A DNA stretch of 19,998 bases. Source: Thermodesulfobacteriota bacterium (GTDB lineage: Bacteria; Desulfobacterota; SM23-61). The stretch covers positions 1-19,998 of the forward strand of contig JASEHN010000003.1 of NCBI GenBank assembly GCA_030018715.1, written 5' to 3'. The number at the start of each line of letters is the position of its first letter. Within the stretch, counting starts at the first letter, position 1. The position numbers and the translations under genes were made by a program. This document shows, in pieces, positions 7,455 through 14,356 of this stretch. The notes below the pieces were generated by a model, which worked only from the letters and a program-made list of their open reading frames with translations, was not told where the DNA came from and made no database searches.

Positions 7455-7478
7455 GGTAAACCACTGGTTTTACCAGTG
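7455..7478 (+). other. Pair of mutually exclusive hairpins
   Basis: GGTAAA (7455-7460) can pair with TTTACC (7469-7474), or CACTGG (7462-7467) can pair with CCAGTG (7473-7478). The two stems share bases 7473-7474 and interleave, so only one can form. No gene covers this stretch. It lies between the DUF3800 hairpins and a terminator-like stem, and could belong to the same RNA. Confidence 0.4.
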
Positions 7479-7549
7479 CGACTTATCGCATATGGCGGGC
7501 ACACGGGCACGCGGTCGGACCAGGCTAAGTATCGGATATTGCAAAATAA

Positions 7550-7572
7550 CGCCCTGAAAAAGGGTGGTTTTT
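7550..7572 (+). terminator. Rho-independent terminator candidate
   Basis: CGCCCT (7550-7555) pairs with AGGGTG (7561-7566), with one G-U pair and a GAAAA loop, followed by G and five T (7568-7572). The stem is short but the layout is that of an intrinsic terminator for the + strand. It would end the DUF3800/RNA transcript before the copy B repeat. Confidence 0.45.
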
Positions 7573-7625
7573 CGATCTTAGAACGGCATTTTTAGCATAG
7601 ATTCGAGCGACACATTTCTAATTTT

Positions 7626-7758
7626 GATGGCTTCGTAAAAAGTCCTTTTTGCCCCATTTTTGTCATTCCCGCGAAAGCGGGAATCCAGTTAATTCAACTA
7701 GTTCTGGACTCCTGCTTTCGCAGGAGTGACGGCTTTTCCGATTTTTTACGAGACCATC
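7626..7758. mobile_element. 133-bp MITE-like palindromic element
   Basis: Terminal inverted repeats of 19 bp (7626-7644 and 7740-7758) match at 16 of 19 positions and begin GATGG at each end. Flanking direct repeats AATTTT lie at 7620-7625 and 7759-7764. Inside are two perfect 8-bp hairpins, ATTCCCGC-GAAA-GCGGGAAT (7665-7684) and ACTCCTGC-TTTC-GCAGGAGT (7708-7727), which are themselves in inverted orientation. No coding frame is present, so mobility would need a transposase elsewhere. The empty site is preserved in copy A at 5924-5929. Palindromes with the CATTCCCGCGAAAGCGGGAA core are common dispersed repeats in Proteobacteria. Confidence 0.85.
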
Positions 7759-7888
7759 AATTTTGAAGCTTATTAGAATTGAAAGCCATAATGCTTGGAG
7801 GAAAAGGGCTCATATAATCAATTTAACGCCAAAATATTTTGCCTTTTGGACCGGATTCGGAGGAGATCGAACTGGAATCTCCGGATGT

Positions 7889-8032
7889 GCAGACCGGGCC
7901 AAACATCAAGCGGCGAAGAGGTGGGTCAGCGCGGTGAATAACTGGGGACAAATGGGGCAATGGACTTTTCATGTCTGTAAAGATCCGCAGATGTTAGGGA
8001 GAGAGTTAGGGTGGCTTTCTACACAAGGGTAA
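7889..8032 (+). pseudogene. C-terminal relic of a type III restriction subunit (Res), copy B
   Basis: This reads ADRAKHQAAKRWVSAVNNWG, then QMGQWTFHVCKDPQMLGREL, ending GWLSTQG and TAA. It is the same tail as at 6057-6206. Codon differences between copies are mainly synonymous (CAG/CAA, CAC/CAT, GTT/GTC, TGC/TGT, CTG/TTA), so the two probably diverged as parts of working genes before truncation, or copy B was imported. There is no start signal. Confidence 0.7.
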
Positions 8033-8187
8033 GAATAGGTGCATTTTTAAAGCTTACGGATCGGTTTTATTGGGGCTAAAACCTATTGTCCAAAAATATC
8101 GATAGTTACCTACTACAACATTTCAGTCTGGAGGAGTAAAGTAATTAAAGAAGAAGACGCAAAAGCCACTTATAAATGGGGTGATTT

Positions 8188-9423
8188 ATGATCAGTTTCG
8201 GCAAGCAATCAGTCCCTCGAATCGAGGAACTGTATGTAAAGAATTACAGGGCGCTGAAGGATTTGCAGCTGAAAGGCCTCACACCCTTGACGGTCTTTCT
8301 CGGCCCGAATGGCAGCGGTAAATCTACGATATTTGACGTTTTTGCCTTCCTTGCCGAGTGTTTCTCGGTAGGGCTGAAGAAAGCATGGGATAAACGAGGT
8401 AGATTCAAGGAATTGCGAACCCGCGGGGCCGATGGTCCCATTGTCTTTGAGCTAAAATATCGTGAAAAGCCGAAAACTCCGGTTATTACCTACCATCTTG
8501 CCATCGAAGAAGAGAAAAAGGGGCCTTACGTTGCCGAAGAATGGTTGCAATGGCGGAGAGGCCAGACAGGAAAGCCCTTCAGATTTCTCGATTTCAAGAG
8601 AGGAAAAGGCCAGGTAATATCTGGAGATATGCCCGATCAACAGGACCAGCGCATAGAAGAACAATTATCCTCCCCTGAAATGATTGCGGCAAATACCCTT
8701 GGGCAACTTGCCAAGCATCCCCGCGTGAATGCTCTGAGAAAATTTATTACTGGCTGGTATCTTTCTTATTTGACCGCAGATAACACCCGGGTTACCCCCG
8801 AAGCCGGTCCACAGGAAAGGCTCTCAGCAACGGGTGACAATCTTCCTAACGTCATTCAGTACTTGATGGAGCAGCATGAAGACCGGCTGCAACAGATATT
8901 GAGAACCCTTTCCCGTCGTGTTCCCCGATTAGAGAAGGTTGATGCCGAGCTGCTCGCAGACGGGAGACTATTGTTGCAAATCAAAGATGCCCCTTTTGAT
9001 AAGCCGATTTTGGCGAAATTTGCCTCTGACGGAACTCTCAAGATGTTAGCCTATCTGACAGTTCTCTATGATCCCGAACCTCCTCAATTGGTCGGGATCG
9101 AGGAACCTGAAAACCATCTACACCCGCGTCTTCTGCCCGAGCTGGCTGAAGAATGCCGGGATGCCGCCGCCCGTACCCAATTGATGGTTACAACCCATTC
9201 CCCCTTTTTCGTTGATGGCCTCAAGCCGGAAGAGTTATGGGTGCTTTATCGGGATGAAAAGGGATACACCCAAGCCAAACGAGCCGCTGATTTGACAGGA
9301 ATAAAGGATTTCATGAACCAAGGCGCCCAGCTTGGACATCTTTGGATGGAAGGTCATTTCAATGTGGGCGATCCGCTTATAGAATCGGGCATGCCTATAC
9401 AACCTAATCTTTTCGAAAAATAA
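8188..9423 (+). CDS. AAA family ATPase (AAA_21/OLD-like), partner of DUF4276
   Basis: The 411-residue ABC/SMC-type ATPase begins RIEELYVKNYRALKDLQLKG and has Walker A GPNGSGKST at 39-47. An insert with helical and basic segments fills 60-270. The ABC-like signature region is SDGTLKMLAYL (280-290), Walker B is LVGIEEPENHLHP (301-313) and the switch histidine lies in VTTHSPFF (H337). There is no nuclease domain in the same chain. The stop at 9423 is 21 nt before the DUF4276 gene, so the two form an operon. Relatives (OLD/Gabija GajA, PARIS AriA, RloA) are anti-phage ATPases coupled to TOPRIM nucleases. The ATG at 8188 is preceded by GGGGTG and overlaps a TGA of an upstream open frame without a start codon. 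Confidence 0.9.
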   Translation: MISFGKQSVPRIEELYVKNYRALKDLQLKGLTPLTVFLGPNGSGKSTIFDVFAFLAECFSVGLKKAWDKRGRFKELRTRGADGPIVFELKYREKPKTPVITYHLAIEEEKKGPYVAEEWLQWRRGQTGKPFRFLDFKRGKGQVISGDMPDQQDQRIEEQLSSPEMIAANTLGQLAKHPRVNALRKFITGWYLSYLTADNTRVTPEAGPQERLSATGDNLPNVIQYLMEQHEDRLQQILRTLSRRVPRLEKVDAELLADGRLLLQIKDAPFDKPILAKFASDGTLKMLAYLTVLYDPEPPQLVGIEEPENHLHPRLLPELAEECRDAAARTQLMVTTHSPFFVDGLKPEELWVLYRDEKGYTQAKRAADLTGIKDFMNQGAQLGHLWMEGHFNVGDPLIESGMPIQPNLFEK

Positions 9424-9444
9424 ACTCCATTGGGAAGGCAATCT

Positions 9445-10059
9445 ATGCATATCGAATTTCTCGTGGAAGAATCTTCATCCGAGGCTGCCCTTCATAATAT
9501 CCTTCCAAGAGTTTTGCAAGAGCAAATAACTTTTGCAATACACCCGTTTCGGGGAAAGCCGGATTTACTGAAGAAATTGCCAGCTCGTCTTAGAGGGTAT
9601 CGGGCTTGGATTCCGGATTCCTGGGGAATTGTTGTCTTAGCTGATGCGGATGAGGATGATTGTCGGGAAATTAAAGCAAAGTTGGAAAAGGCCGCCATCC
9701 AAGCAAAATTAGTCACAAAATCCGGTGTCAGTTCCGGTTCGCACTTTCAAGTGCTGAATCGTTTGGCCATAGAAGAGCTGGAAGCATGGTTCTTCGGTGA
9801 TATCGGAGCCTTGCATTCTGCCTACCCGCGAATTTCCCTGCGTCTTGGAGACAAAGCCCGATATCGGGACCCGGATGCAATCGTTGGAGGGACTTGGGAA
9901 GCCTTGGAGCGTGAATTGAAAAGGGTTGGATATTTTCCCGGAGGTTTGAACAAAATCAGCGCCGCCAGGGAAATATCCAAGTTCATGGCTCCCGAACGCA
10001 ATCGTTCCAGAAGCTTTCAGATATTCAGGCAGGGCCTGATAGAAATGATTCAGCGCTAA
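9445..10059 (+). CDS. DUF4276 family protein (TOPRIM-like)
   Basis: The product has 204 residues from ATG 9445, chosen because GGAAGG lies 6 nt upstream; the in-frame TTG at 9430 has no such site. It begins MHIEFLVEESSSEAALHNIL, with E8/E9 and E13 in the place of the TOPRIM glutamate. This is followed by WGIVVLADADEDD (D67, D69, D71, D72), the TOPRIM DxD strand. The C-terminal block AIEELEAWFFGD...GGLNKISAAREISKFM is typical of DUF4276. Such proteins commonly sit next to AAA ATPases as here, and are thought to be the nuclease-like effector of the pair. Activity is inferred, not shown. Full length, no damage seen. Confidence 0.88.
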   Translation: MHIEFLVEESSSEAALHNILPRVLQEQITFAIHPFRGKPDLLKKLPARLRGYRAWIPDSWGIVVLADADEDDCREIKAKLEKAAIQAKLVTKSGVSSGSHFQVLNRLAIEELEAWFFGDIGALHSAYPRISLRLGDKARYRDPDAIVGGTWEALERELKRVGYFPGGLNKISAAREISKFMAPERNRSRSFQIFRQGLIEMIQR

Positions 10060-10257
10060 TTTTAGACAATTTCGCATGAAATTTGAGGTCGCCATGCTTT
10101 CTTTCTGCCAAAGTGATCGAAGAGGAGATCAAACGGGGGAATTCGGGGAACATATTCCTGGTTTTTTGGTTTGATGAGGGATGGTTAAGTCCTCAAGGGA
10201 AGGGCCGGGGCAGAAGAAAGGGATATGCGAGAAAAAGGAGATTAAGGGACCAAGGGG

Positions 10258-10941
10258 ATGAAACAGGAAAAGCAAAGTGCGGACTTAAGAGTGTTCATTT
10301 CGACCACAGATTCGACCTGCGATGAGTGTGGAGAGGAACTTGGCCGGGGGGCCTGGATTACTCTCCAAAAAGAGAAAGGGGCACTTTGCCTGGCGTGCGC
10401 CGATTTAGATCACCTTGTTTTTCTTCCGCCTGGCGATGCGGCCATTACCAGGCGTGCTCGCAAATATTCAACCTTAGCTGCGGTCGTTTTGAAGTGGAGT
10501 CGGGCCCGGAAACGGTATGAACGCCAGGGACTCTTAGTCGAAGCTCAGGCGACTGAAAAAGCCGAACAAGAATGTTTGGCTGATATCGAAGTTAGGAAAC
10601 GACGAAGAGAAAGAGAAGCAGCGAAGCGGGCGGAATTAGACCGGCAATACGTAGAGCAATTTGCAGGGCGGGTGCGCGAAATGTTCCCTCGATGCCTTTC
10701 GGGAAGAGAGATAGCCATCGCCGAACATGCTTGCCTAAAGTACAGCGGCCGGGTCGGTCGCTCCGCGGCGGCGAAGAGGTTTGATGAAGAGGCGGTTCGC
10801 TTAGCGGTTGTCGCCCATATTCGCCATACCGAGACAGAATACGACACGCTACTGGCTAGCGGTTATGACCGGTGGGACGCCCGAGCGCAAGTTGAAGAAA
10901 GAGTTGATCGGGTGATGAGTCAATGGCAAGGGAAAAAGTGA
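10258..10941 (+). CDS. DUF2293 domain-containing protein with N-terminal zinc-ribbon cysteines
   Basis: The 227-residue product carries two CxxC pairs (C21-x2-C24 and C44-x2-C47) that probably bind zinc, then an LVFLPPGDAAITRRARKYS block. A long charged helix rich in K, R and E (about 80-130) leads to the C-terminal DUF2293 region, FPRCLSGREIAIAEHACLKY, then SGRVGRSAAAKRFDEEAVRL and VVAHIRHTETEYD. Function unknown; the family is widespread in soil and sediment bacteria and need not be part of the defence pair. The start is uncertain: AGGAG lies about 17 nt upstream and AAGGGG abuts the ATG. I recognise no gene in the 198 bp before it. It ends 2 bp from the convergent beta subunit. Confidence 0.85.
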   Translation: MKQEKQSADLRVFISTTDSTCDECGEELGRGAWITLQKEKGALCLACADLDHLVFLPPGDAAITRRARKYSTLAAVVLKWSRARKRYERQGLLVEAQATEKAEQECLADIEVRKRRREREAAKRAELDRQYVEQFAGRVREMFPRCLSGREIAIAEHACLKYSGRVGRSAAAKRFDEEAVRLAVVAHIRHTETEYDTLLASGYDRWDARAQVEERVDRVMSQWQGKK

Positions 10942-10943
10942 AT

Positions 10944-11795
10944 CTATCGATAGCTATCTATGACCTTAGCCAAAAGATTCCGATCCACCTGTCGCCCCAC
11001 TAACGGCCCTTCTGACAATATAGGAAATTTATCTTCAAAAGGAAGACGATCGTTGCGGTAGATGATCCCGATGGGGATAATATCTCCCCATTCTTCGGCA
11101 ACTTTCAGGGCAGCTTCCCGGCTCTGGGGATCATAATCCGCAGGTAATTCGCGGCAACGCTTCTTGTACCAACTGAAAGTATTCACCTTGTTGAAAGAAA
11201 CACAAGGTTGCAGGATGTCGATGAGGGAGAAACCGCGGTGGGCAATGGCCTGCTTAATTAAACCGGAGAGGTGATCTTCCAGCCCGGAGAAACCCCTGGC
11301 CACAAATCCTGCCTTCATGGCCACGGCTACGGCCACCGGGTTGAAAGGAGCCGAAGTTACTCCTTCGGGTTGAGCCTTGGTGATGAATCCAGCCTCGGAA
11401 GTAGGGCTGGCCTGCCCTTTGGTCAACCCGTAAACCTGATTGTTGTGAACCAGCAGGGTTATATCTATGTTGCGGCGGATGGCCGCCAGAAAATGATTTC
11501 CTCCTTCTCCGTAATTGCAGCCGTCCCCGCTCTCCACGATAATAGTCAATTTATGGTTGGCCAGTTTGGCACCGGTGGCCACTGGCAGTGATCGGCCATG
11601 CAAGCCGTCGAAGAGGTTCACGTTCATATAATGGGGGGCTTTGGCAGCCTGTCCAATCCCGGAGACAAAGAGAACCCGATGGGGCGGCAACTGGGCAGCA
11701 ACCAAAGCTTTTTTGACGGCCTTCTGGATGGAAAAATTTCCACAACCCGGACACCAGGCCGTTTCATAGTCTCCGTATTCTTCGAGCGTAACCAT
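10944..11795 (-). CDS. 2-oxoacid:ferredoxin oxidoreductase, beta (thiamine diphosphate) subunit
   Basis: This is the 283-residue TPP-binding subunit that decarboxylates 2-oxo acids with CoA and passes electrons to ferredoxin. CPGCG (15-19) gives two cluster cysteines and LQPC supplies a further one. The position where many beta subunits have Cys in GIGCS reads GIGQAAKAPHYM here, as I recall in a recognised subfamily. The TPP motif is GDG (90-92) followed by C93 and YGEGGNHF, ending with HNNQVYGLTKGQASPTS. C93 replaces the more usual Asp. GGGAGG sits 4 nt before the ATG. It follows the alpha gene after 121 bp and is probably co-transcribed with it. Substrate (pyruvate, 2-oxoglutarate or branched 2-oxo acid) cannot be read from sequence. 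Confidence 0.9.
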   Translation of the reverse strand: MVTLEEYGDYETAWCPGCGNFSIQKAVKKALVAAQLPPHRVLFVSGIGQAAKAPHYMNVNLFDGLHGRSLPVATGAKLANHKLTIIVESGDGCNYGEGGNHFLAAIRRNIDITLLVHNNQVYGLTKGQASPTSEAGFITKAQPEGVTSAPFNPVAVAVAMKAGFVARGFSGLEDHLSGLIKQAIAHRGFSLIDILQPCVSFNKVNTFSWYKKRCRELPADYDPQSREAALKVAEEWGDIIPIGIIYRNDRLPFEDKFPILSEGPLVGRQVDRNLLAKVIDSYR

Positions 11796-11878
11796 ATTTC
11801 CTCCCTTACTTGTATCAGTTTAGAGTTTTGAAAAATGGCGGCAACGCCTCTGTTTGGGCCCTGGAATCCCTTGGCCCT

Positions 11879-11915
11879 GGTAACACACCCTTCTTCAAAA
11901 AACTAAAGTGTTACC
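11879..11915 (-). other. Intergenic hairpin between alpha and beta subunit genes
   Basis: GGTAACAC (11879-11886) pairs with GTGTTACC (11908-11915) around a 21-nt loop, starting just after the alpha stop codon. No U-run follows. It may stabilise the 3' end of the alpha message or tune the alpha/beta ratio. Confidence 0.35.
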
Positions 11916-11916
11916 C

Positions 11917-13581
11917 TTACTTTAATTCCCTAAAGATATACTCCGGAGTGATCGGAAAGCCATCATAACGGTTCATCCGTTGATGAACTTTAAACCCAGT
12001 CTCCCGGCGGATAAGGCCGGCAAATTGTCCGGTGGCATTGCCCTCGACGCAGACCACCTGCCCGGCTTCTTGAAGCAGGCCCATGAATTGGTCCGGAATA
12101 AGGGGCCAAATCTGGGAGAAATGAAGCGAGGCCACTCGCTGCCCGGAAGACCTCATAGTTGAAACTGCCTCGCAAACGGAACCTTTGGTCGAACCCCAGG
12201 AGATAAACAGGAGGTCCGGATTCCGATCCCCTTTATAATCAGGCGGAATAACTTCCTGGCAAATCCCTTCCGACTTTTTTAAACGTTTCTCCACCATCTG
12301 TTTCCGGACGGAAAGATCCTCGGTGAGATGTCCATCTTCTGTGTGCTCATCGCTTCCGGCTACGACCAGGTGCTCAGTAAGGCCGGGGAGAAGACGGGGC
12401 GAAACCCCGCTCTCCGTGAGGGCAAACCGGCGGTATGGACCCGCGGCTGGGAGTGCATCGTTCGGAGTGTGGGGGGGCACAATTGTTTCTACATCGAACG
12501 GGGTAACTGCCCGGTAGGAGTCGGACAGAAACTGATCAGTGAGCATAAATATCGGTCCCTGGAATTTTTCCGCCAGAAAAAATGCCTTAAGGGTTAAGGC
12601 AAAGCATTCCTCAATAGTTCCGGGAGCAAAGATGGCCCGGGGGAATTCTCCGTGACCGGCGTGGAGCACGAAGTTTAAATCTCCTTGTTCCGTGCGGGTG
12701 GGCAGGCCCGTGGCAGGGCCAGGACGCTGGGCAATCACGATCACCAGGGGGGTTTCAGTCATGGCCGCCAGGCTTACCCCCTCCATCATCAACGCAAACC
12801 CTCCTCCTGATGTGGCCACCATACTTGGCGCCCCGGCAAAGGAAGCACCGATGGCCATGTTGATGGCCGCGATCTCGTCCTCGGCTTGCTCCACGATCAG
12901 CCCCATTTTCCCGGCCAGCCGGGCAAGGGTTAAGCTGATAGAAGTGGAGGGCGTCATCGGGTAGAAAGAATAAAATTTCAGCCCGGCAGAGATGGCCCCC
13001 AGAGCAATGGCCTCATTTCCCTGCATCATCACCCGCGCAGGGGTTCTGGAAAGGGGAGGTAGTTTACCGGAGAAAGAAGGTTGAGTGAAAGTCCACCGAA
13101 AAGCTTCACTCAAAACCTTAAGGTTTTCTTCGATCAAACCAGGTTTCTTCTTTCCAAAAAAATCCTCGAGGGTTCGGCCCACCGATGCTTCATCCAGCCC
13201 GAGGAGAGCACAGACCACACCCAGGGCGGTGATGTTGGAGAATTTATCTGCGGCCAAATGCCCGTAGGGGACTTTGAGGCAGTTTTCTTCTTCGAGGCTA
13301 CACCCTTGGTCGGCCACGATGCGCCCATTCGGGGTTACCTCTTTTTGATGGAGGCTCAAAGTATGATTGTCCAGGGCGACCAGAAGATCGACCGATTCCT
13401 GCGGGGCCAAAATTTCTTCCGAACTGACCCGGATGGCAAAGGTATTGTGCCCGCCCCGAATGCGGGATTGATAGCTTTGGGTGACCACAATAAAATAGCC
13501 GCTGCGCACCAGGCTTTTGGCCAGAATCTCTCCAACCGTGGCCAGCCCCTGGCCAGCCTCTCCTCCGATAAGGATATTCAT
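11917..13581 (-). CDS. 2-oxoacid:ferredoxin oxidoreductase, alpha subunit with fused gamma domain
   Basis: The 554-residue product runs from the ATG at 13581, preferred over the longer frame (13605) because AAGGGAG stands about 6 nt upstream. Residues 1-175 form the gamma-type domain, opening NILIGGEAGQGLATVGEILA with SRIRGGHNTFAIRVS. A linker precedes the alpha domain from about 185 (GNEAIALGAISAG, FYPMTPSTS 207-214, then QAEDEIAAINMAIGASFAG, ATSGGGFALMMEG and RPGPATGLPTRTEQGDL). The C-terminal domain ends with VEGNATGQFAGLIRRETG. The gamma-alpha fusion is the normal architecture of KorA-type enzymes of anaerobes. It forms the oxidoreductase with the beta subunit. Likely cytoplasmic and strictly anaerobic. 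Confidence 0.92.
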   Translation of the reverse strand: MNILIGGEAGQGLATVGEILAKSLVRSGYFIVVTQSYQSRIRGGHNTFAIRVSSEEILAPQESVDLLVALDNHTLSLHQKEVTPNGRIVADQGCSLEEENCLKVPYGHLAADKFSNITALGVVCALLGLDEASVGRTLEDFFGKKKPGLIEENLKVLSEAFRWTFTQPSFSGKLPPLSRTPARVMMQGNEAIALGAISAGLKFYSFYPMTPSTSISLTLARLAGKMGLIVEQAEDEIAAINMAIGASFAGAPSMVATSGGGFALMMEGVSLAAMTETPLVIVIAQRPGPATGLPTRTEQGDLNFVLHAGHGEFPRAIFAPGTIEECFALTLKAFFLAEKFQGPIFMLTDQFLSDSYRAVTPFDVETIVPPHTPNDALPAAGPYRRFALTESGVSPRLLPGLTEHLVVAGSDEHTEDGHLTEDLSVRKQMVEKRLKKSEGICQEVIPPDYKGDRNPDLLFISWGSTKGSVCEAVSTMRSSGQRVASLHFSQIWPLIPDQFMGLLQEAGQVVCVEGNATGQFAGLIRRETGFKVHQRMNRYDGFPITPEYIFRELK

Positions 13582-13622
13582 AACGGACTCCCTTCCACCG
13601 CTCAAAAATCCCCCCTAAAATT

Positions 13623-13651
13623 ATTATTCCGGTTTTCAGAGACTTTGGCAA
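13623..13651 (-). promoter_or_regulatory. Sigma70-type promoter candidate for the oxidoreductase genes
   Basis: On the minus strand TTGCCA (13651-13646) and AATAAT (13628-13623) are separated by 17 bp. Each differs from consensus at one position. Transcription would start near 13616, about 35 nt before the alpha ATG at 13581. The region between the hydratase small subunit stop and here (to 13794) holds no gene. Confidence 0.5.
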
Positions 13652-13794
13652 GGCTCTAATGAACTGGCCGTCGATTATTTCCCGCTTCTTAGGATCATGC
13701 GAGATATCTCATCCATATTTGTCCTGAAAATAGCCCACTCATCTTCTTAGGTGCCCAAGAAAAGACAGCTTACTTTTTTAAAATTTAACCCCAA

Positions 13795-14334
13795 TTAGGA
13801 AGATAGGGTGCTACGAAGGTAAGAGGCTGGAAAATTATTTGGGTTTGTTTTACCAATAAAGGGGAGCAATCCCCCGGCTTTTAAGATGTCAAGAACTATC
13901 GACGGCAAGGGAGGAAATAGATAGGTTTTTTGGCTGGCCATGTTTCTGACTTTTCCAGCTTCAAGGTCAACCTCAACCATATCTTTCTCGTTGAATCTTT
14001 TTCTTGCTTCTTTGATTTCAACCGCGGGGAGACCGAGATTTATGGAGTTACGAAAGAATATGGCGCCGAAACTTTCGGCCATGATACATGAGATACCAGC
14101 AGCTTTCAACGCTACCACCGCATGCTCCCTGGATGACCCACAGCCAAAGTTTTTCCCAGCTATCAAAATGTCCCCTTTGGCTATTTTGTTGCTCCATCCT
14201 TTTTCTATTGCTTCTAAACAATGTTCAGCTAAGAAGGATGGATCGGTGAAGCTGAGATACTTCCCTGGGATAATCATATCTGTATCGATATTATTTTCAA
14301 GGATCCACACTTTTCCTCGAAAGATCATTATCAT
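13795..14334 (-). CDS. LeuD-like hydratase small subunit (3-isopropylmalate dehydratase / dimethylmalate dehydratase type)
   Basis: The 179-residue swivel-domain subunit of an aconitase-superfamily hydro-lyase contains NNIDTDMIIPGKYLSFTDPS (14-33), the GCGSSREHA active-site loop (64-72) and FGAIFFRNSINLGLP (89-103). The first loop reads YLSF (26-29). From memory, archaeal isopropylmalate and homoaconitase enzymes carry YLVY- and YLRT-like sequences there, so substrate specificity may differ. It is slightly longer than typical archaeal-type LeuD (about 165) owing to a C-terminal tail. Start at 14334 or 14328. It pairs with the large subunit upstream, from which it is separated by a 122-bp gap holding a palindromic element. 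Confidence 0.88.
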   Translation of the reverse strand: MIMIFRGKVWILENNIDTDMIIPGKYLSFTDPSFLAEHCLEAIEKGWSNKIAKGDILIAGKNFGCGSSREHAVVALKAAGISCIMAESFGAIFFRNSINLGLPAVEIKEARKRFNEKDMVEVDLEAGKVRNMASQKTYLFPPLPSIVLDILKAGGLLPFIGKTNPNNFPASYLRSTLSS

Positions 14335-14356
14335 GTTTCCTTTTGTAAATTTATTG

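Larger units (their letters stand above)
7600..8032 (+). repeat. Chimeric relic repeat, copy B, split by an inserted element
   Basis: This is the homologue of 5904-6206. Removing 7626-7764 (the element plus one AATTTT) restores co-linearity: CTAATTTTG followed by GAAGC here, and CTAATTTTG followed by GAGC in copy A. The right part holds the AAA N-terminal relic (about 7797-7928; stops at the equivalents of Q2 and K5, then FGPDSEEIELES) and the Res C-terminal relic ending at TAA 8032. The AAA-to-Res junction is the same as in copy A. The open frame 7763-8032 (89 codons) starts inside the insertion-site duplication and runs through the relic out of the AAA frame, so I do not count it as a gene. 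Confidence 0.85.

Noticed and set aside
7626..7758. CRISPR-like or IS interpretation of the repeated palindromes
   Set aside because: Only two internal stems in inverted, not direct, orientation, without spacers or a transposase; a MITE explains the ends and the target duplication.
7763..8032. Open frame of 89 codons as a real gene
   Set aside because: It begins inside the insertion-site duplication and runs through the AAA relic in the wrong frame before entering the Res tail; it is an accidental frame across copy B.
10083..10325. Open frame of 80 codons before and into DUF2293
   Set aside because: It overlaps the start of the DUF2293 gene in another frame, has no ribosome-binding site and no recognisable motif.
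13081..13659. Plus-strand open frame of 192 codons
   Set aside because: It is fully antisense to the oxidoreductase alpha gene, whose domains are unambiguous.
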